A stretch of 64,000 nt of DNA, taken from positions 2,914,001 to 2,978,000 of the forward strand of contig CAWFMF010000004.1 in NCBI GenBank assembly GCA_963816985.1. The letters are read 5' to 3'. Below, piece after piece: positions 55,054-64,000 of the stretch. A program made the position numbers and the translations under genes. The notes under the pieces were generated by a model that was not told the DNA's origin, ran no database searches, and was given only the letters and a program-made list of their open reading frames with translations. This DNA is from JAIVJM01 sp963816985. GTDB taxonomy: Bacteria; Acidobacteriota; Blastocatellia; Pyrinomonadales; Pyrinomonadaceae. Positions within the stretch are counted from its first letter, which is position 1. The number at the start of each line of letters is the position of its first letter.

Positions 55054-56470
55054 ATGGACAAGTTTTTCGCCGCCGTCCGAAACATGTTCAGCGTCCCGGA
55101 TTTGCGCAAGCGCATCCTCTTCACGCTGGGCCTTTTGGCCGTCTACCGCTTCGGCGCGCACGTCACCGCGCCCGGCATTGACCGCGAACAGTTGAAGCGC
55201 GTCTGGCAGGAGGTCGGCAGCACCCTCCTCGGCGTGCTCGACCTCTTTTCGGGCGGCAACTTCCAGACGATCTCGGTCTTCGCGCTCGGCGTCACGCCCT
55301 ACATCACGGCCTCCATCATCCTCCAGCTAATGACGACCGTCTTCCCCGCGCTCAAGAAGTTGCAGGAGGAGGGCGAGGCGGGCCGCCAGAAGATTAACCA
55401 GTACACGCGCTATCTGACGGTCGTCCTGTGTCTCTTCCAGACCTTCATCGTCGCGCGCTGGCTTCAGGCCAACGAGGTCGGCGCGAAGAACGTGGGCTTC
55501 GTCCTGACGACGATGCTCACCTTGACGACCGGCACCATCTTCGTGATGTGGCTCGGCGAGCAGATTACCGAGCGCGGCATCGGCAACGGCATCTCGCTCC
55601 TCATCTTCGCGGGCATCGTCATCGGATTGCCGAGCGGGGCCACGCAGGTCTTAGGGAAGCTGCGCAGCGGCGACACCTTCGCCGTCCTCGGCGTCATCGC
55701 GCTCGTCGCCGTCCTCATCGGGCTCATCGCCTTCATCGTCTTCGTCGAGACGGCGCGGCGCAAAGTCCCGATCTCCTACGCGAAGCGGCACGTCGGGCCG
55801 TCAGCTCGTCGGCGGGCAGCAGACCGTGATGCCGCTCAAGGTCAACATGGGCGGCGTCATCCCGGTCATCTTCGCCTCGTCCGTTCTGGCGATTCCGCAG
55901 ACGGTCTTGCAGTTCATCGCCTACGACCCGAACGTGCAGGACTGGCGCTTCAAGGTCGCCTCGTTCTTTCAGGCGTTCCACGGCGGCGACCCGTACTACG
56001 AGCTTTTCTTCGCGTCGCTCATCGTGATTTTCACCTTCTTCTACATCACGATCATCTTCAACGTCGAAGAGGTGGCCGACAACCTGCGCAAGCACGGCGG
56101 CTTCATCCCCGGCATCCGGCCCGGAAGGAACACGGCGGAGTTTCTGAACACGATTTTGACGCGGCTGACGACCGTCGGGGCCATCTACCTCGTCCTCGTC
56201 GCGCTCATCCCGCAGGTCATGCTGAGCGGCTTCAACGTCGGTCGCCTGCCGTTCGTCGGCGTCCGCCTCGACGAGTTCGTCACGAGCACGCCGGGCTTGG
56301 GCTGGATTCCGCGCGGCATGGGCTACCAGTTCTACTTCGGCGGCACCAGCCTGCTCATCCTCGTCGGCGTGGCGATGGACACCGTCGCACAGATCGAGGC
56401 GCAACTCGTGATGCGTAACTACGAAGGCTTCTTCGGGCCGGGCAGCCGCCTGCGCGGGCGAAGAAACTAA
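55054..56470 (+). CDS. secY: Preprotein translocase subunit SecY (one apparent frameshift)
   Basis: The 10-helix channel of SecYEG. MDKFFAAVRNMFSVPDLRKRILFTLGLLAVYRFGAHVTAPGID start, the TM2 plug region, GGNFQTISVFALGVTPYITASIILQLMT, LGEQITERGIGNGISLLIFAGI, and in the second frame MPLKVNMGGVIPVIFASS. The frame breaks after YAKRHVG at 55795-55799. Deleting one base of GGGCC gives RQLVGGQQTVMPLKVN, the normal cytosolic C4 loop, and a 471-residue protein. An inactive SecY would be lethal, so this is probably a sequence error. Confidence 0.96.
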
Positions 56471-56471
56471 A

Positions 56472-56552
56472 AAGCCGTGAACCGTGACGGGTGACGGGTG
56501 ACAAGATAAAGACAGTCTTTCTCCTGTCACCCGTCACGGTTTACCTGTCACG
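56472..56552. repeat. Heptamer hairpin, type B, secY to adk
   Basis: Left arm GCCGTGAACCGTGACGGGTG plus ACGGGTGACAAG; right arm CTGTCACCCGTCACGGTTTA and on. Loop ATAAAGACAGTCTTTCT. Confidence 0.92.
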
Positions 56553-56560
56553 CGAAAGCT

Positions 56561-57217
56561 ATGTCGAAGATCACCGTCCTGATGGGAGCGCCGGGCGCGG
56601 GCAAGGGGACGCAGGCGCGTCTGCTGCAAGAGCGTCTGGGGTTGCCGCAGATTTCGACGGGCGACATGTTCCGCGCGCTCTTGAAGACGCAGACGCCGCT
56701 CGCCGAAGAGGTGCGGCCCATCCTCTCGTCGGGGCGGCTCGTGCCGGACGAGTTGACCATCCGCATCGTCGAAGACCGGACGGTGCGCGAGGACTGCCGC
56801 GATGGTTACATCCTCGACGGCTTCCCGCGGACGACCGTGCAGGCCGAGATGCTCGAAAGGCTCGCCGCCGAACAGGGCCACGGCATCGTCGCGATTCTCG
56901 TGGACGTGCCTTTCGACATTTTGGAGAAGCGGCTCACGGGGCGTCGGACGTGCCCCGTCTGCGGCGAGATTTACAACGTCTACTTCAAGCCGCCCGCGCG
57001 CGACAACGTCTGCGACCTCCACCCGGAGGCGCAACTGACGCACCGCGCCGACGACAACGAAGAGACCATCAAGACGCGACTTTTGACCTACGAGCGCGAC
57101 ACGCAGCCGCTCCTCGACTACTACGACGCGACGGGCCGCCTCAGCCGCGTGGACGGCACGCGCGACCCGGAGGCGATTTACGCGGACATCGAAAAGACCG
57201 TGACAGGTAAACCGTGA
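56561..57217 (+). CDS. adk: Adenylate kinase
   Basis: The 218-residue enzyme interconverts ATP + AMP and 2 ADP. P-loop GAPGAGKGTQ (9-18), AMP-binding QISTGDMFRALL and DGFPRTTVQAEML, and a long LID with a zinc site CPVC...CDLH, so the fourth ligand is His rather than Cys/Asp. The last residues (TVTGKP) and the stop codon are encoded by the following repeat, so the native C-terminus has been replaced or extended by the repeat. Confidence 0.97.
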   Translation: MSKITVLMGAPGAGKGTQARLLQERLGLPQISTGDMFRALLKTQTPLAEEVRPILSSGRLVPDELTIRIVEDRTVREDCRDGYILDGFPRTTVQAEMLERLAAEQGHGIVAILVDVPFDILEKRLTGRRTCPVCGEIYNVYFKPPARDNVCDLHPEAQLTHRADDNEETIKTRLLTYERDTQPLLDYYDATGRLSRVDGTRDPEAIYADIEKTVTGKP

Positions 57218-57278
57218 CAGGTGACAGGTTCGAACCTGTCTTCATCCTGTCACCTGTCACCCGTCACCGTTTACGGTT
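57200..57278. repeat. Heptamer hairpin, type B, overlapping the adk 3' end
   Basis: Left arm CCGTGACAGGTAAACCGTGA and CAGGTGACAGG; right arm CCTGTCACCTGTCACCCGTC and on. Unlike the others, its left arm lies within the adk reading frame and supplies its stop. Confidence 0.92.
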
Positions 57279-57283
57279 TTCAA

Positions 57284-58066
57284 ATGATTATCGGGAAGTC
57301 GAAAAAAGAGCTTGAGAAGATGCGCGCGGCGGGGCGGCTCGTGGGGCTCGTGCGCGAGGAGTTGCGGCGGATGGTTCGGCCCGGCGTGACGACGCTCGAA
57401 CTCGACCGCGCGGCGGAGAAGATGATCCGCGACGCCGGCGCGAAGCCGACCTTCAAGGGCTACCACGGCTTCCCCTATTCCATCTGCGCCTCCGTCAACG
57501 AGCAGATCGTCCACGGCTTCCCCTCGGACTACGCGCTCAAAGAGGGCGACATCTTCTCTCTCGACATCGGCGCGACGCTCGACCATTACGTCGGCGACAC
57601 GGCGACCACCATCCCCGTCGGGGAAGTGAGCGCCGACCGTCTGAAGCTCATCGAGGTCGCCGAAGAGTGCTTGGAGCGCGGCATCCAACAGTGCTGGCCG
57701 GGCAGGTATCTCGGCGACATCGGCTGGGCCGTGCAGGAGTACGCCGAAGCTCACGGCTACTCGGTCGTGCGCGACTACGTGGGCCACGGCATCGGGCGCA
57801 AGATGCACGAAGACCCGCAGATTCCGAACTACGGCAAGCCCGGCACGGGCGTCCGCATCAAGGCGGGCTACGTCTTCGCCATCGAGCCGATGATTAACGC
57901 CGGGACGCACCAGACGAAGACCCTCAAGGACGGCTGGACGGTCGTGACCCTCGACGGGAGGCCGAGCGCCCACGTCGAGCACACCATCGCCATCACGGAG
58001 GAGGGGCCGGAAGTGCTGACGAGGGTGGCCGAAAACGCTACGCTGGCCGGGTCGGCGAGCGTCTGA
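57284..58066 (+). CDS. map: Methionine aminopeptidase, type I
   Basis: A 260-residue dinuclear metalloprotease that removes the initiator Met. The metal ligands are present: Asp94 (DIGATLDHYVGD), Asp105, His168 (VGHGIG), Glu201 (IEPMIN) and Glu232 (EHTIAIT), with His79 as the catalytic base. ATG 57284; the upstream frame is repeat arm. Confidence 0.97.
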   Translation: MIIGKSKKELEKMRAAGRLVGLVREELRRMVRPGVTTLELDRAAEKMIRDAGAKPTFKGYHGFPYSICASVNEQIVHGFPSDYALKEGDIFSLDIGATLDHYVGDTATTIPVGEVSADRLKLIEVAEECLERGIQQCWPGRYLGDIGWAVQEYAEAHGYSVVRDYVGHGIGRKMHEDPQIPNYGKPGTGVRIKAGYVFAIEPMINAGTHQTKTLKDGWTVVTLDGRPSAHVEHTIAITEEGPEVLTRVAENATLAGSASV

Positions 58067-58085
58067 AGGGGGCGGGCGTCCCGGC

Positions 58086-58114
58086 TTGGAACGGGATGCT
58101 AAGTGTGCTATTAT
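58086..58114 (+). promoter_or_regulatory. Internal promoter ahead of infA
   Basis: TTGGAA (58086-58091), a 17-bp spacer, then TATTAT (58109-58114). It would start transcription near 58121, 43 nt before infA, giving the infA-rpmJ-rpsM-rpsK-rpsD-rpoA-rplQ group its own promoter. Confidence 0.6.
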
Positions 58115-58163
58115 TCGCAGTTTGCCAGCCGAGGTAATTTTTTTATTTGAGATAACTGAGGGT

Positions 58164-58385
58164 ATGGCGAAGGAAGAAGCAATCGAAGTAATGGCTAAAG
58201 TCCTGGAGACTTTGCCCAACGCCATGTTCCGAGTCGAGTTGGAAGAGAGTAAACATCAGGTTTTGGCGCACGTGTCGGGCAAGATGAGGAAGAACTTCAT
58301 CCGCATCCTCCCCGGCGACAGAGTGCTCGTCGAGCTTTCGCCATACGACCTGAACCGAGGGCGGATCACGTACCGCTACAAGTAG
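58164..58385 (+). CDS. infA: Translation initiation factor IF-1
   Basis: A 73-residue OB-fold factor that occupies the A site during initiation. AKEEAIEVMAKVLETLPNAMFRVELE and HVSGKMRKNFIRILPGDRVLVELSPYDLNRGRITYRYK are the near-invariant IF-1 segments. ATG 58164 with GAGGGT upstream; the longer frame starts inside the promoter. Confidence 0.98.
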   Translation: MAKEEAIEVMAKVLETLPNAMFRVELEESKHQVLAHVSGKMRKNFIRILPGDRVLVELSPYDLNRGRITYRYK

Positions 58386-58431
58386 GCGGCGGCAGCAAAA
58401 GACGAGTTCCCGACGAAGGGGTGTGAACGGA

Positions 58432-58545
58432 TGAAAGTACGGGCTTCGGTCAAGAAGATGTGTGATAACTGCAAGGTCATCCACCGCAAGGGCGTGGTGC
58501 GGGTGATCTGCACGAACCCCAAGCACAAGCAGCGGCAAGGGTAAC
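58432..58545 (+). CDS. rpmJ: 50S ribosomal protein L36
   Basis: A 37-residue zinc-binding protein, MKVRASVKKMCDNCKVIHRK then GVVRVICTNPKHKQRQG. Zinc ligands C11, C14, C27 and H32 are all present (C+ form). GAAGGGG lies upstream. Confidence 0.96.
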
Positions 58546-58639
58546 GGGATTTCGGATTTTAGATTTTGGATTCACGATTGAAGACAGCACCGTTGTTCTC
58601 TTTCAATCGCGAATCCAAAATCTAAAATCGCAAATCCTT
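58546..58639. repeat. Heptamer hairpin, type D, rpmJ to rpsM
   Basis: Left arm GATTTCGGATTTTAGATTTT and GGATTCACGATTGAA; right arm TTCAATCGCGAATCCAAAAT and CTAAAATCGCAAATCC. About four 7-bp units per arm, with a 20-nt loop. Confidence 0.9.
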
Positions 58640-58660
58640 TTGAGCTGGAGAAAGAAGAGA

Positions 58661-59044
58661 ATGGCTCGCATAGTTGGCGTTGACCTTCCGGTCAACAAGC
58701 GCATCGAAATCGGCCTCACGTATATTTTCGGCATCGGGCGCTCGCGCTCGAACTCGATTCTGAGCGAGGCGCAGATCAGCCCGGACACGCGCGTCCGCGA
58801 TCTGGACGAGGGGCAACTGGGCCGCATCCGCTCGATCATCGAGGGGCAGGGCGAGGTCGAGGGCGACCTCCGCAAGCGCGTCCAGATGGACATCAAGCGA
58901 CTGATGGACATCGGCAGCTACCGCGGCCTGCGTCACCGCCGTGGACTGCCCGCGCGCGGCCAGCGCACGCACACCAACGCGCGCACCCGCAAGGGGCCGC
59001 GCCGCGCCACCATCGCCAAGAAGAAGGCACCGGGCAAGAAGTAA
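58661..59044 (+). CDS. rpsM: 30S ribosomal protein S13
   Basis: A 127-residue head protein contacting P-site tRNA and L5. ARIVGVDLPVNKRIEIGLTYIFGIGRSRS start, DIKRLMDIGSYRGLRHRRGLPARGQRTHTNARTRKGP. ATG 58661 (SD GGAG/AAGAAGAG). Confidence 0.98.
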   Translation: MARIVGVDLPVNKRIEIGLTYIFGIGRSRSNSILSEAQISPDTRVRDLDEGQLGRIRSIIEGQGEVEGDLRKRVQMDIKRLMDIGSYRGLRHRRGLPARGQRTHTNARTRKGPRRATIAKKKAPGKK

Positions 59045-59048
59045 CGAC

Positions 59049-59153
59049 TGTTTTCAGTTTTCAGTTTTCAGTTTTCGGCAAAATCCTGCTCGCACGAATG
59101 AGCGGTCGCCGAGAGCGGGTAACTGAAAACTGAAAACTCAGAACTGAAAACTG
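59049..59153. repeat. Heptamer hairpin, type A, rpsM to rpsK
   Basis: Left arm has four TTTTCAG-type units; right arm CTGAAAACTGAAAACTCAGA and on. The loop is about 45 nt and GC-rich, unlike the three A copies with 20-bp loops. Ends GAGTT before the rpsK ATG, as before rplK. Confidence 0.9.
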
Positions 59154-59157
59154 AGTT

Positions 59158-59559
59158 ATGGCAAAAGCGACAACCGGAAAAAAGAAGACCTTCCGCAAGA
59201 AGGAAAAGAAGAACATCCCCGTCGGGATCGTGCACATCACCGCGTCGTTCAACAACACGATGATCTCGATCACGGACACCGAAGGGAACCTCGTCGCGCA
59301 GTCCTCGTCGGGCGCGCGCGGCTTCCGCGGCTCGCGCAAGGGCACGCCCTTCGCCGCGCAGCAGGCGGCCAACGAGGCGGCGCAGAAGGCGAAGGACGCC
59401 GGGATGCAGCAGGCCGAAGTGAGGGTCAAGGGGCCGGGCGGCGGTCGCGAGTCGGCCATCCGCGCCATCAACAGCGCCGGCATCCGCGTCACCATCATCC
59501 GCGACACGACGCCCATCCCGCACAACGGCTGCCGCCCGCCGAAGCGCAGAAGAGTTTAA
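59158..59559 (+). CDS. rpsK: 30S ribosomal protein S11
   Basis: A 133-residue platform protein. GIVHITASFNNTMISITDTEGN, SSSGARGFRGSRKGTPFAAQQAA and GGGRESAIRAINSAGIRVTIIRDTTPIPHNGCRPPKRRRV are highly conserved. The start codon follows the heptamer arm directly (GAGTT). Confidence 0.98.
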   Translation: MAKATTGKKKTFRKKEKKNIPVGIVHITASFNNTMISITDTEGNLVAQSSSGARGFRGSRKGTPFAAQQAANEAAQKAKDAGMQQAEVRVKGPGGGRESAIRAINSAGIRVTIIRDTTPIPHNGCRPPKRRRV

Positions 59560-59563
59560 GAAA

Positions 59564-59648
59564 AGCCGTGACGGGTAAACCGTGACAGGTGACAGGTAAA
59601 AAACTTGTCCTTACTCGTCACGGTTTGCGGTTCACGGTTTACGGCTTT
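59564..59648. repeat. Heptamer hairpin, type B, rpsK to rpsD
   Basis: Left arm AAAAGCCGTGACGGGTAAAC and CGTGACAGGTGACAGG; right arm GTCACGGTTTGCGGTTCACG and GTTTACGGCTTTT. Loop TAAAAAACTTGTCCTTACTC. Confidence 0.9.
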
Positions 59649-59738
59649 TAAACCTAAAGGAAGAAGGGTCGTCCGCCAAACGCGCGGGCGGTCTGTAAAC
59701 TTTTCCGTCTTTCAAAGTAAGACTGGAGGCAAAAAGAA

Positions 59739-60380
59739 GTGGCTAGGTATCGAAGTGCGGTGTGCCGTCTGTGCCGCCGCGAGGGTGGAAAATTATTTCT
59801 GAAGGGCGACAAGTGCTTCAAGCCTTCGTGCCCGATTGAGGCGCGCGGGACGCAGCCGCCGGGACAGCACGGCAACTCCATGCGCCGGGGCAAGGCGCTC
59901 GCGGGCTACGGCTTGCAGTTGCGCGAGAAGCAGAAGGTCAAGCGCATCTACTTCGTCCTCGAAGGTCAGTTCCGCAACTATTTCGAGAAGGCCGCGCGCC
60001 AGAAGGGCATCACGGGCGAGAACCTTTTAACGCTCCTCGAACGCCGTCTGGACAATGCCGTCTACCGCGCGGGCTTCGCCACGTCGCGCCGTCAGGCGCG
60101 CCAGCTCGTCAACCACGGGCACATCGAAGTCAACGGTCGCAAGGTGGACATCCCCTCGTTTCAGGTCAAGCCGGGCGACGTGGTGAGCGTCCGCGAGGCG
60201 AGCCGCACGAACCCGCACGTCGAGGGCGCGTGGCAGACCGCCGGCGGGCGTGGCCGTCCGAACTGGATCGCCCCGGCGGACGACGCCGGCATGAGCGCGC
60301 GCGTCGTCACGATGCCGACGCGTCAGGACATTGACCGCTCCATCAACGAGCAGCTAATCGTCGAGCTTTACAGCAAGTAA
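59739..60380 (+). CDS. rpsD: 30S ribosomal protein S4, zinc-binding form
   Basis: A 213-residue primary 16S-binding protein. The N-terminal zinc site is CRLCRREGGKLFLKGDKCFKPSCP (C+ form), with S4 domain LLTLLERRLDNAVYRAGFATSRRQARQLVNHGHIEVNGRKVDIPS. GTG start supported by GGAGG upstream. Confidence 0.97.
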   Translation: MARYRSAVCRLCRREGGKLFLKGDKCFKPSCPIEARGTQPPGQHGNSMRRGKALAGYGLQLREKQKVKRIYFVLEGQFRNYFEKAARQKGITGENLLTLLERRLDNAVYRAGFATSRRQARQLVNHGHIEVNGRKVDIPSFQVKPGDVVSVREASRTNPHVEGAWQTAGGRGRPNWIAPADDAGMSARVVTMPTRQDIDRSINEQLIVELYSK

Positions 60381-60391
60381 CCCTAGCGCGG

Positions 60392-60453
60392 GGCGCGTCC
60401 CCGTCCGGATGCGGTGCGCCCGCGTCCGGACGGGCGCGTCGCATACTTTTTTT
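60392..60453 (+). terminator. Possible attenuator hairpin between rpsD and rpoA
   Basis: CCGTCCGGATGCG and CGCGTCCGGACGG form a strong GC stem. A TTTTTT run follows about 15 nt later, before the rpoA SD (AGAGGAACAGG). The gap between stem and T-run argues against a full terminator. Confidence 0.35.
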
Positions 60454-60475
60454 AGAGGAACAGGTTTCAGAACTT

Positions 60476-61531
60476 ATGGCTATGGATCAACACAACCTCT
60501 GGACCGGATTTCAGATGCCGCGCCGCCTCGCCGTCGAAGGCGATACGCTCACGGAGCGCTACGGTCGCTTCTCCGCGCAGCCCTTCGAGCGCGGCTTCGG
60601 CACGACCATCGGCAACTCTCTCCGCCGCGCGCTGCTCTCTTCCATCGAAGGCTCGGCCATCACCGCCGTTAAGATCGAGGGCGTCGAGCACGAGTTCTCA
60701 AGCATCCGCGGCGTCGTCGAGGACGCGACGGACGTGATCCTGAACCTCAAGCAGGTTCCCTTCAAGCTCCACGGCACCGAGGCCAAGACCCTCACCATCC
60801 GCAAGGACGGCGCGGGCGAAGTGACCTCCGGCGACATCGAGCACGACGGCGACGTCGAGGTGCTCGACCCGAACGTCTACATCGCGACCGTGAGCGACGC
60901 CGGGAGCCTCAACATCGAGATGCGCCTCAAGCGCGGGCGCGGCTACGTCCCCGCCGAGCGCAACTTCGACGAGGACTTAAGCTTAGGCTACATCCCCGTT
61001 GATTCGGTGCACACGCCCGTCAAGAAGGTCAACTACGCGGTCGAGGCCGCGCGCCTCGGGCAGAACACCGAGTTCGACAAGCTGACCATCGAAGTCTGGA
61101 CGGACGGCTCGGTGAAGCCGGACGACGCCATCGGGCTCGCCGCGAAGCTGATTAAGGATCACATGGCGATCTTCATCAACTTCGAGGAGGACACGGACGA
61201 CTTCGCCTACACGAACATCGAGCGACCGCCGCTGCCCCGCAACGACGTGCTCGACCGTTCGGTGGATGAGCTGGAGTTGTCGGTGCGCTCCTACAACTGC
61301 CTGAAGAACGCCAACATCCGTTCGATCCGCGACCTCGTGCAGCGAAGTGAGCGCGAGATGCTCGCGACGAAGAACTTCGGCAAGAAGTCCCTGAACGAGA
61401 TTAAGGACATCCTGCACGGGATGGGGCTCGACTTCGGCATGTCGTTCGACGAGCAGGGCAACCCGATACCGGGCTCCGGCGGCAGCGACAGCGACCTCAG
61501 CGACTTCCCGGACGACGAAGACGACGAATAA
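60476..61531 (+). CDS. rpoA: DNA-directed RNA polymerase subunit alpha
   Basis: A 351-residue protein. N-terminal dimerisation domain (FSAQPFERGFGTTIGNSLRRALLSSIEGSAITAVKIEGVEHEFSSI), linker, and C-terminal DNA-binding domain (LELSVRSYNCLKNANIRSIRDLVQRSEREMLATKNFGKKSLNEIKDIL) with the UP-element Arg. The C-terminus has an acidic Ser/Asp tail. Confidence 0.98.
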   Translation: MAMDQHNLWTGFQMPRRLAVEGDTLTERYGRFSAQPFERGFGTTIGNSLRRALLSSIEGSAITAVKIEGVEHEFSSIRGVVEDATDVILNLKQVPFKLHGTEAKTLTIRKDGAGEVTSGDIEHDGDVEVLDPNVYIATVSDAGSLNIEMRLKRGRGYVPAERNFDEDLSLGYIPVDSVHTPVKKVNYAVEAARLGQNTEFDKLTIEVWTDGSVKPDDAIGLAAKLIKDHMAIFINFEEDTDDFAYTNIERPPLPRNDVLDRSVDELELSVRSYNCLKNANIRSIRDLVQRSEREMLATKNFGKKSLNEIKDILHGMGLDFGMSFDEQGNPIPGSGGSDSDLSDFPDDEDDE

Positions 61532-61534
61532 AGG

Positions 61535-61615
61535 AAAGTCAGAACTCAGAACGCTGAACGCTGAACTAAAAACAAGCCGTCTTTCAGTTCATCGTTCATC
61601 GTTCTGACTTCTGCG
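61535..61615. repeat. Heptamer hairpin, type C, rpoA to rplQ
   Basis: Left arm AAGTCAGAACTCAGAACGCT and GAACGCTGAACT; right arm CAGTTCATCGTTCATCGTTC and TGACTT. About 20-nt loop. Confidence 0.88.
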
Positions 61616-61624
61616 TTTAAAACC

Positions 61625-62353
61625 ATGCGACATTTAAAAGCACACAGGAAATTGGGTCGGACGACCGAGCACCGGATGTCCATGCTGCGCAACATGGCGA
61701 CCTCGCTGATTAACGCGAGCGACGAGCGCATCATCACGACGCTGCCGAAGGCCAAGGAACTGCGCCCCTTCGTCGAGCGCGTCATCACGCTCTCGCGCCG
61801 CGCGAAGGCCGTGCAAGGCGACGACGCCGTGGCGCAGGCCCTGCACCTTCGTCGTCAGGCCGCGACCTTCTTCCACGCGGGCAACCGCCAGCAGGCCCCT
61901 TCGACGGGCAAGCGCGGCGGGCCGCGCGCCCCGCGCACGGCGGGCGTCGCGGCCTTGAAGCGCCTCTTCGACGAGCTGGGCGAGCGTTACCGCGACCGCC
62001 CCGGCGGCTACACGCGCATCATCAAGTTGGGCCGTCGCGACGGCGACAACGCCGAGCTTGCCATCATCGAGTTAGTAGATAATCCGAATGAGGTTGCCGC
62101 TTCGTCGTCGAAGGCGAAGTCCGCGATCTCCGGCAAGAAGAAGACGACGAAGCCGTCCGAGACGAAGGCCGCCGCGGGCGGTCGCAAGGGCGGCAAGAAG
62201 GCCGACAGCACCTTCGAGAAGGAAGAGACGACGCGCGCCCGCGGCAAGGGCAGCGAGACGCTCGGCGAGACGAAGGACTCTGACAAGGCCGGGAGCGGCG
62301 GCAGGCGCTCGAAGAAAACCGAATCCACCGCCGCCGAGAAGGACACGGATTAG
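61625..62353 (+). CDS. rplQ: 50S ribosomal protein L17 with long C-terminal extension
   Basis: A 242-residue protein. The first ~155 residues are L17 (MRHLKAHRKLGRTTEHRMSMLRNMATSLI, and RPGGYTRIIKLGRRDGDNAELAIIELVD), with an internal Arg/Gly-rich loop. The last ~85 residues are Lys/Ser/Gly/Thr-rich and disordered. Last ribosomal gene of the run. Confidence 0.97.
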   Translation: MRHLKAHRKLGRTTEHRMSMLRNMATSLINASDERIITTLPKAKELRPFVERVITLSRRAKAVQGDDAVAQALHLRRQAATFFHAGNRQQAPSTGKRGGPRAPRTAGVAALKRLFDELGERYRDRPGGYTRIIKLGRRDGDNAELAIIELVDNPNEVAASSSKAKSAISGKKKTTKPSETKAAAGGRKGGKKADSTFEKEETTRARGKGSETLGETKDSDKAGSGGRRSKKTESTAAEKDTD

Positions 62354-62427
62354 TTAAAGCAGGTTCGGACGTGAGGCGAGAGGGCGTCCGTTTCATCAAC
62401 GCCCGCGCGACCCGTCCGCCCGACAAG

Positions 62428-62480
62428 GAGCCCCTACGCACCGCTTCGCTCGGCCAAGCGGCCCGACGGGGCTCTTCCCT
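62428..62480 (+). terminator. Compound hairpin terminator after rplQ
   Basis: GAGCCCC (62428-62434) pairs with GGGGCTC (62468-62474), enclosing an inner CCGCTT/AAGCGG stem. TTCCCTT follows. Likely the end of the ribosomal transcription unit. Confidence 0.5.
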
Positions 62481-62548
62481 TATCGCAGTACCCGCACGCG
62501 GTCGCGCCTTCGGAAGTTAAAAGAGCGCGCGCCCGCACGGAGTCTAAA

Positions 62549-63284
62549 ATGAGCACGAGCGACCAGGACCAACCGCAGGGACACGATCAGGATGAGACGC
62601 GCGGCGGCGGCGGCGCGCAGCAGCATTCGCAAACCTCTGAGGGCGGCGCGGCTGGACGCCACGGCGGCGGGTAGAGATCGCGGCGGCAGGCGTCGCGGCG
62701 GCAGCGGTGGCGGCGGCGGGGGTCGCGCCCCGCAACAGCAGCAACAGCGACGCGCCGACTCTTCGCTCAACATGGACGAGTTGCGCGAGTTGACCGAGCT
62801 TTTCACGGCCCACGGCCTGACCGACTTCGAGTTCGAGAACGCCGAAATCCGCGTCCGCCTGAGCCGCAACCCCGCGCCGCAGCCGGGCGCGAGCGCGGCG
62901 GCGTCGCCTGCCACGACCACAGCCGCCCCGGCCACGACGGCACAGGCCGCTCCGGCGGCGGGCACGGCGTCAGCAGCGGCGGGCGCTCCCGCGACTCAGG
63001 CCGCAACGACCGAAGCGTCGCAGGCGTCGGCTGAAGCGGCGGAAGACCTGCACATCATCACCTCGCCGATTGTCGGCACGTTCTACCGCGCCCCCTCGCC
63101 GCAGGCCGATGTTTTCGTCCGCGCCGGGAGCCACGTCGAGCCCGACACCGTGGTCTGCATCATCGAGGCGATGAAGTTGATGAACGAGATTCAGGCCGAG
63201 ACGACGGGGACGATTGCCAAAATCTACGTCGAGAACGGCCAGCCCGTCGAGTACGGCCAGCCGTTGTTCGGGGTCAAGAAGTAG
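62549..63284 (+). CDS. accB: Biotin carboxyl carrier protein of acetyl-CoA carboxylase (apparent N-terminal frameshift)
   Basis: The C-terminal biotinyl domain is complete: ITSPIVGTFYRAPSPQADVFV, IIEAMKLMNEIQAE with the biotinylated Lys in EAMKLMN, and YGQPLFGVKK. Before it are MDELRELTELFTAHGLTDFEFENAEIRVRLSRN (usual AccB N-terminus) and an Ala/Thr/Pro-rich swivel linker. Upstream, ATG 62549 with ACGGAG begins a polar Gln/Asp/Gly-rich segment that hits TAG at 62672 right after a GGG. Removing one G joins it to the GGRRRGGSGGGGGG frame. True start could instead be ATG 62772 or 62592. Followed by accC. Confidence 0.88.
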
Positions 63285-63367
63285 TTCAAAGTTCAAGGTT
63301 CGAAGTTCAAAGTTAAGAACGAAACTCTTGCTTTGAACTTTGAGCTTTGAACTTTGAACCTTGAACT
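63284..63367. repeat. Heptamer hairpin, type G (GTTCAAA), accB to accC
   Basis: Left arm units GTTCAAA, GTTCAAG, GTTCGAA, GTTCAAA; right arm TTTGAACTTTGAGCTTTGAA and CTTTGAACCTTGAAC. Begins inside the accB stop region and shows that the elements extend beyond ribosomal genes. Confidence 0.92.
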
Positions 63368-63373
63368 TATTCA

Positions 63374-64000
<627 letters not shown>

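Overview
The window is high-GC bacterial chromosome. Gene content points to an acidobacterium, probably the Blastocatellia/Pyrinomonadaceae side. The clues are an exported VWFA-related protein of the acidobacterial type, folate-dependent TrmFO, an acidobacterial-style Asn/Asp/Gly-rich secreted protein, and the fused order tRNA-tuf-rpmG-tRNA-secE-nusG-rplKAJL-rpoBC. The taxon is inferred from gene families, not from a marker tree.

Layout. 1-5.7 kb: the 3' end of an exported protein gene, a VOC protein, trmFO, a VWA protein, then a tandem pair of related secreted-protein genes. The first of the pair is broken and the second is interrupted by an in-frame TAG. 5.7-12.2 kb: xerC facing dksA, then a minus-strand iron-uptake operon (TonB siderophore receptor, PiuC-like hydroxylase, PepSY membrane protein) with a Fur-box-like palindrome upstream. 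12.2-22.0 kb: minus-strand uvrA-gmhA-DHS-like genes, small membrane proteins, pgsA and two envelope-associated hypothetical genes. 22.2-37.1 kb: tRNA-Thr/Tyr/Gly/Thr-tuf-rpmG-tRNA-Trp-secE-nusG-rplKAJL-rpoB-rpoC, closed by a strong terminator. 37.1-38.9 kb: three minus-strand hypothetical genes. 39.4-62.4 kb: one uninterrupted str-S10-spc-alpha run (rpsL to rplQ, including fusA, a second tuf, secY, adk, map and infA). 62.5-64 kb: accB and the start of accC, for acetyl-CoA carboxylase.

The most unusual signal lies between the genes. Nearly every larger gap in the translation operons holds a quasi-palindromic hairpin whose arms are degenerate repeats of period 7 bp. At least ten different heptamer types occur (for example CTGAAAA, GTGACAG, GTGATAA, GTTCAAA, GCTNTTA), yet the two arms of any one hairpin always match. 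Three near-identical copies upstream of rplD, rplN and rplO carry the Shine-Dalgarno sequence of the next gene, and one of them has its central 20-bp loop inverted relative to the other two.

Other notable points: a Cys-rich insert in RpoB that looks like two zinc ribbons; five +1 indels that all fall at a GGG in rpoC, secY, uvrA (twice) and accB; a DksA-type protein with one zinc-ligand Cys replaced by Asp; and a promoter placing the trmFO transcription start on its ATG.
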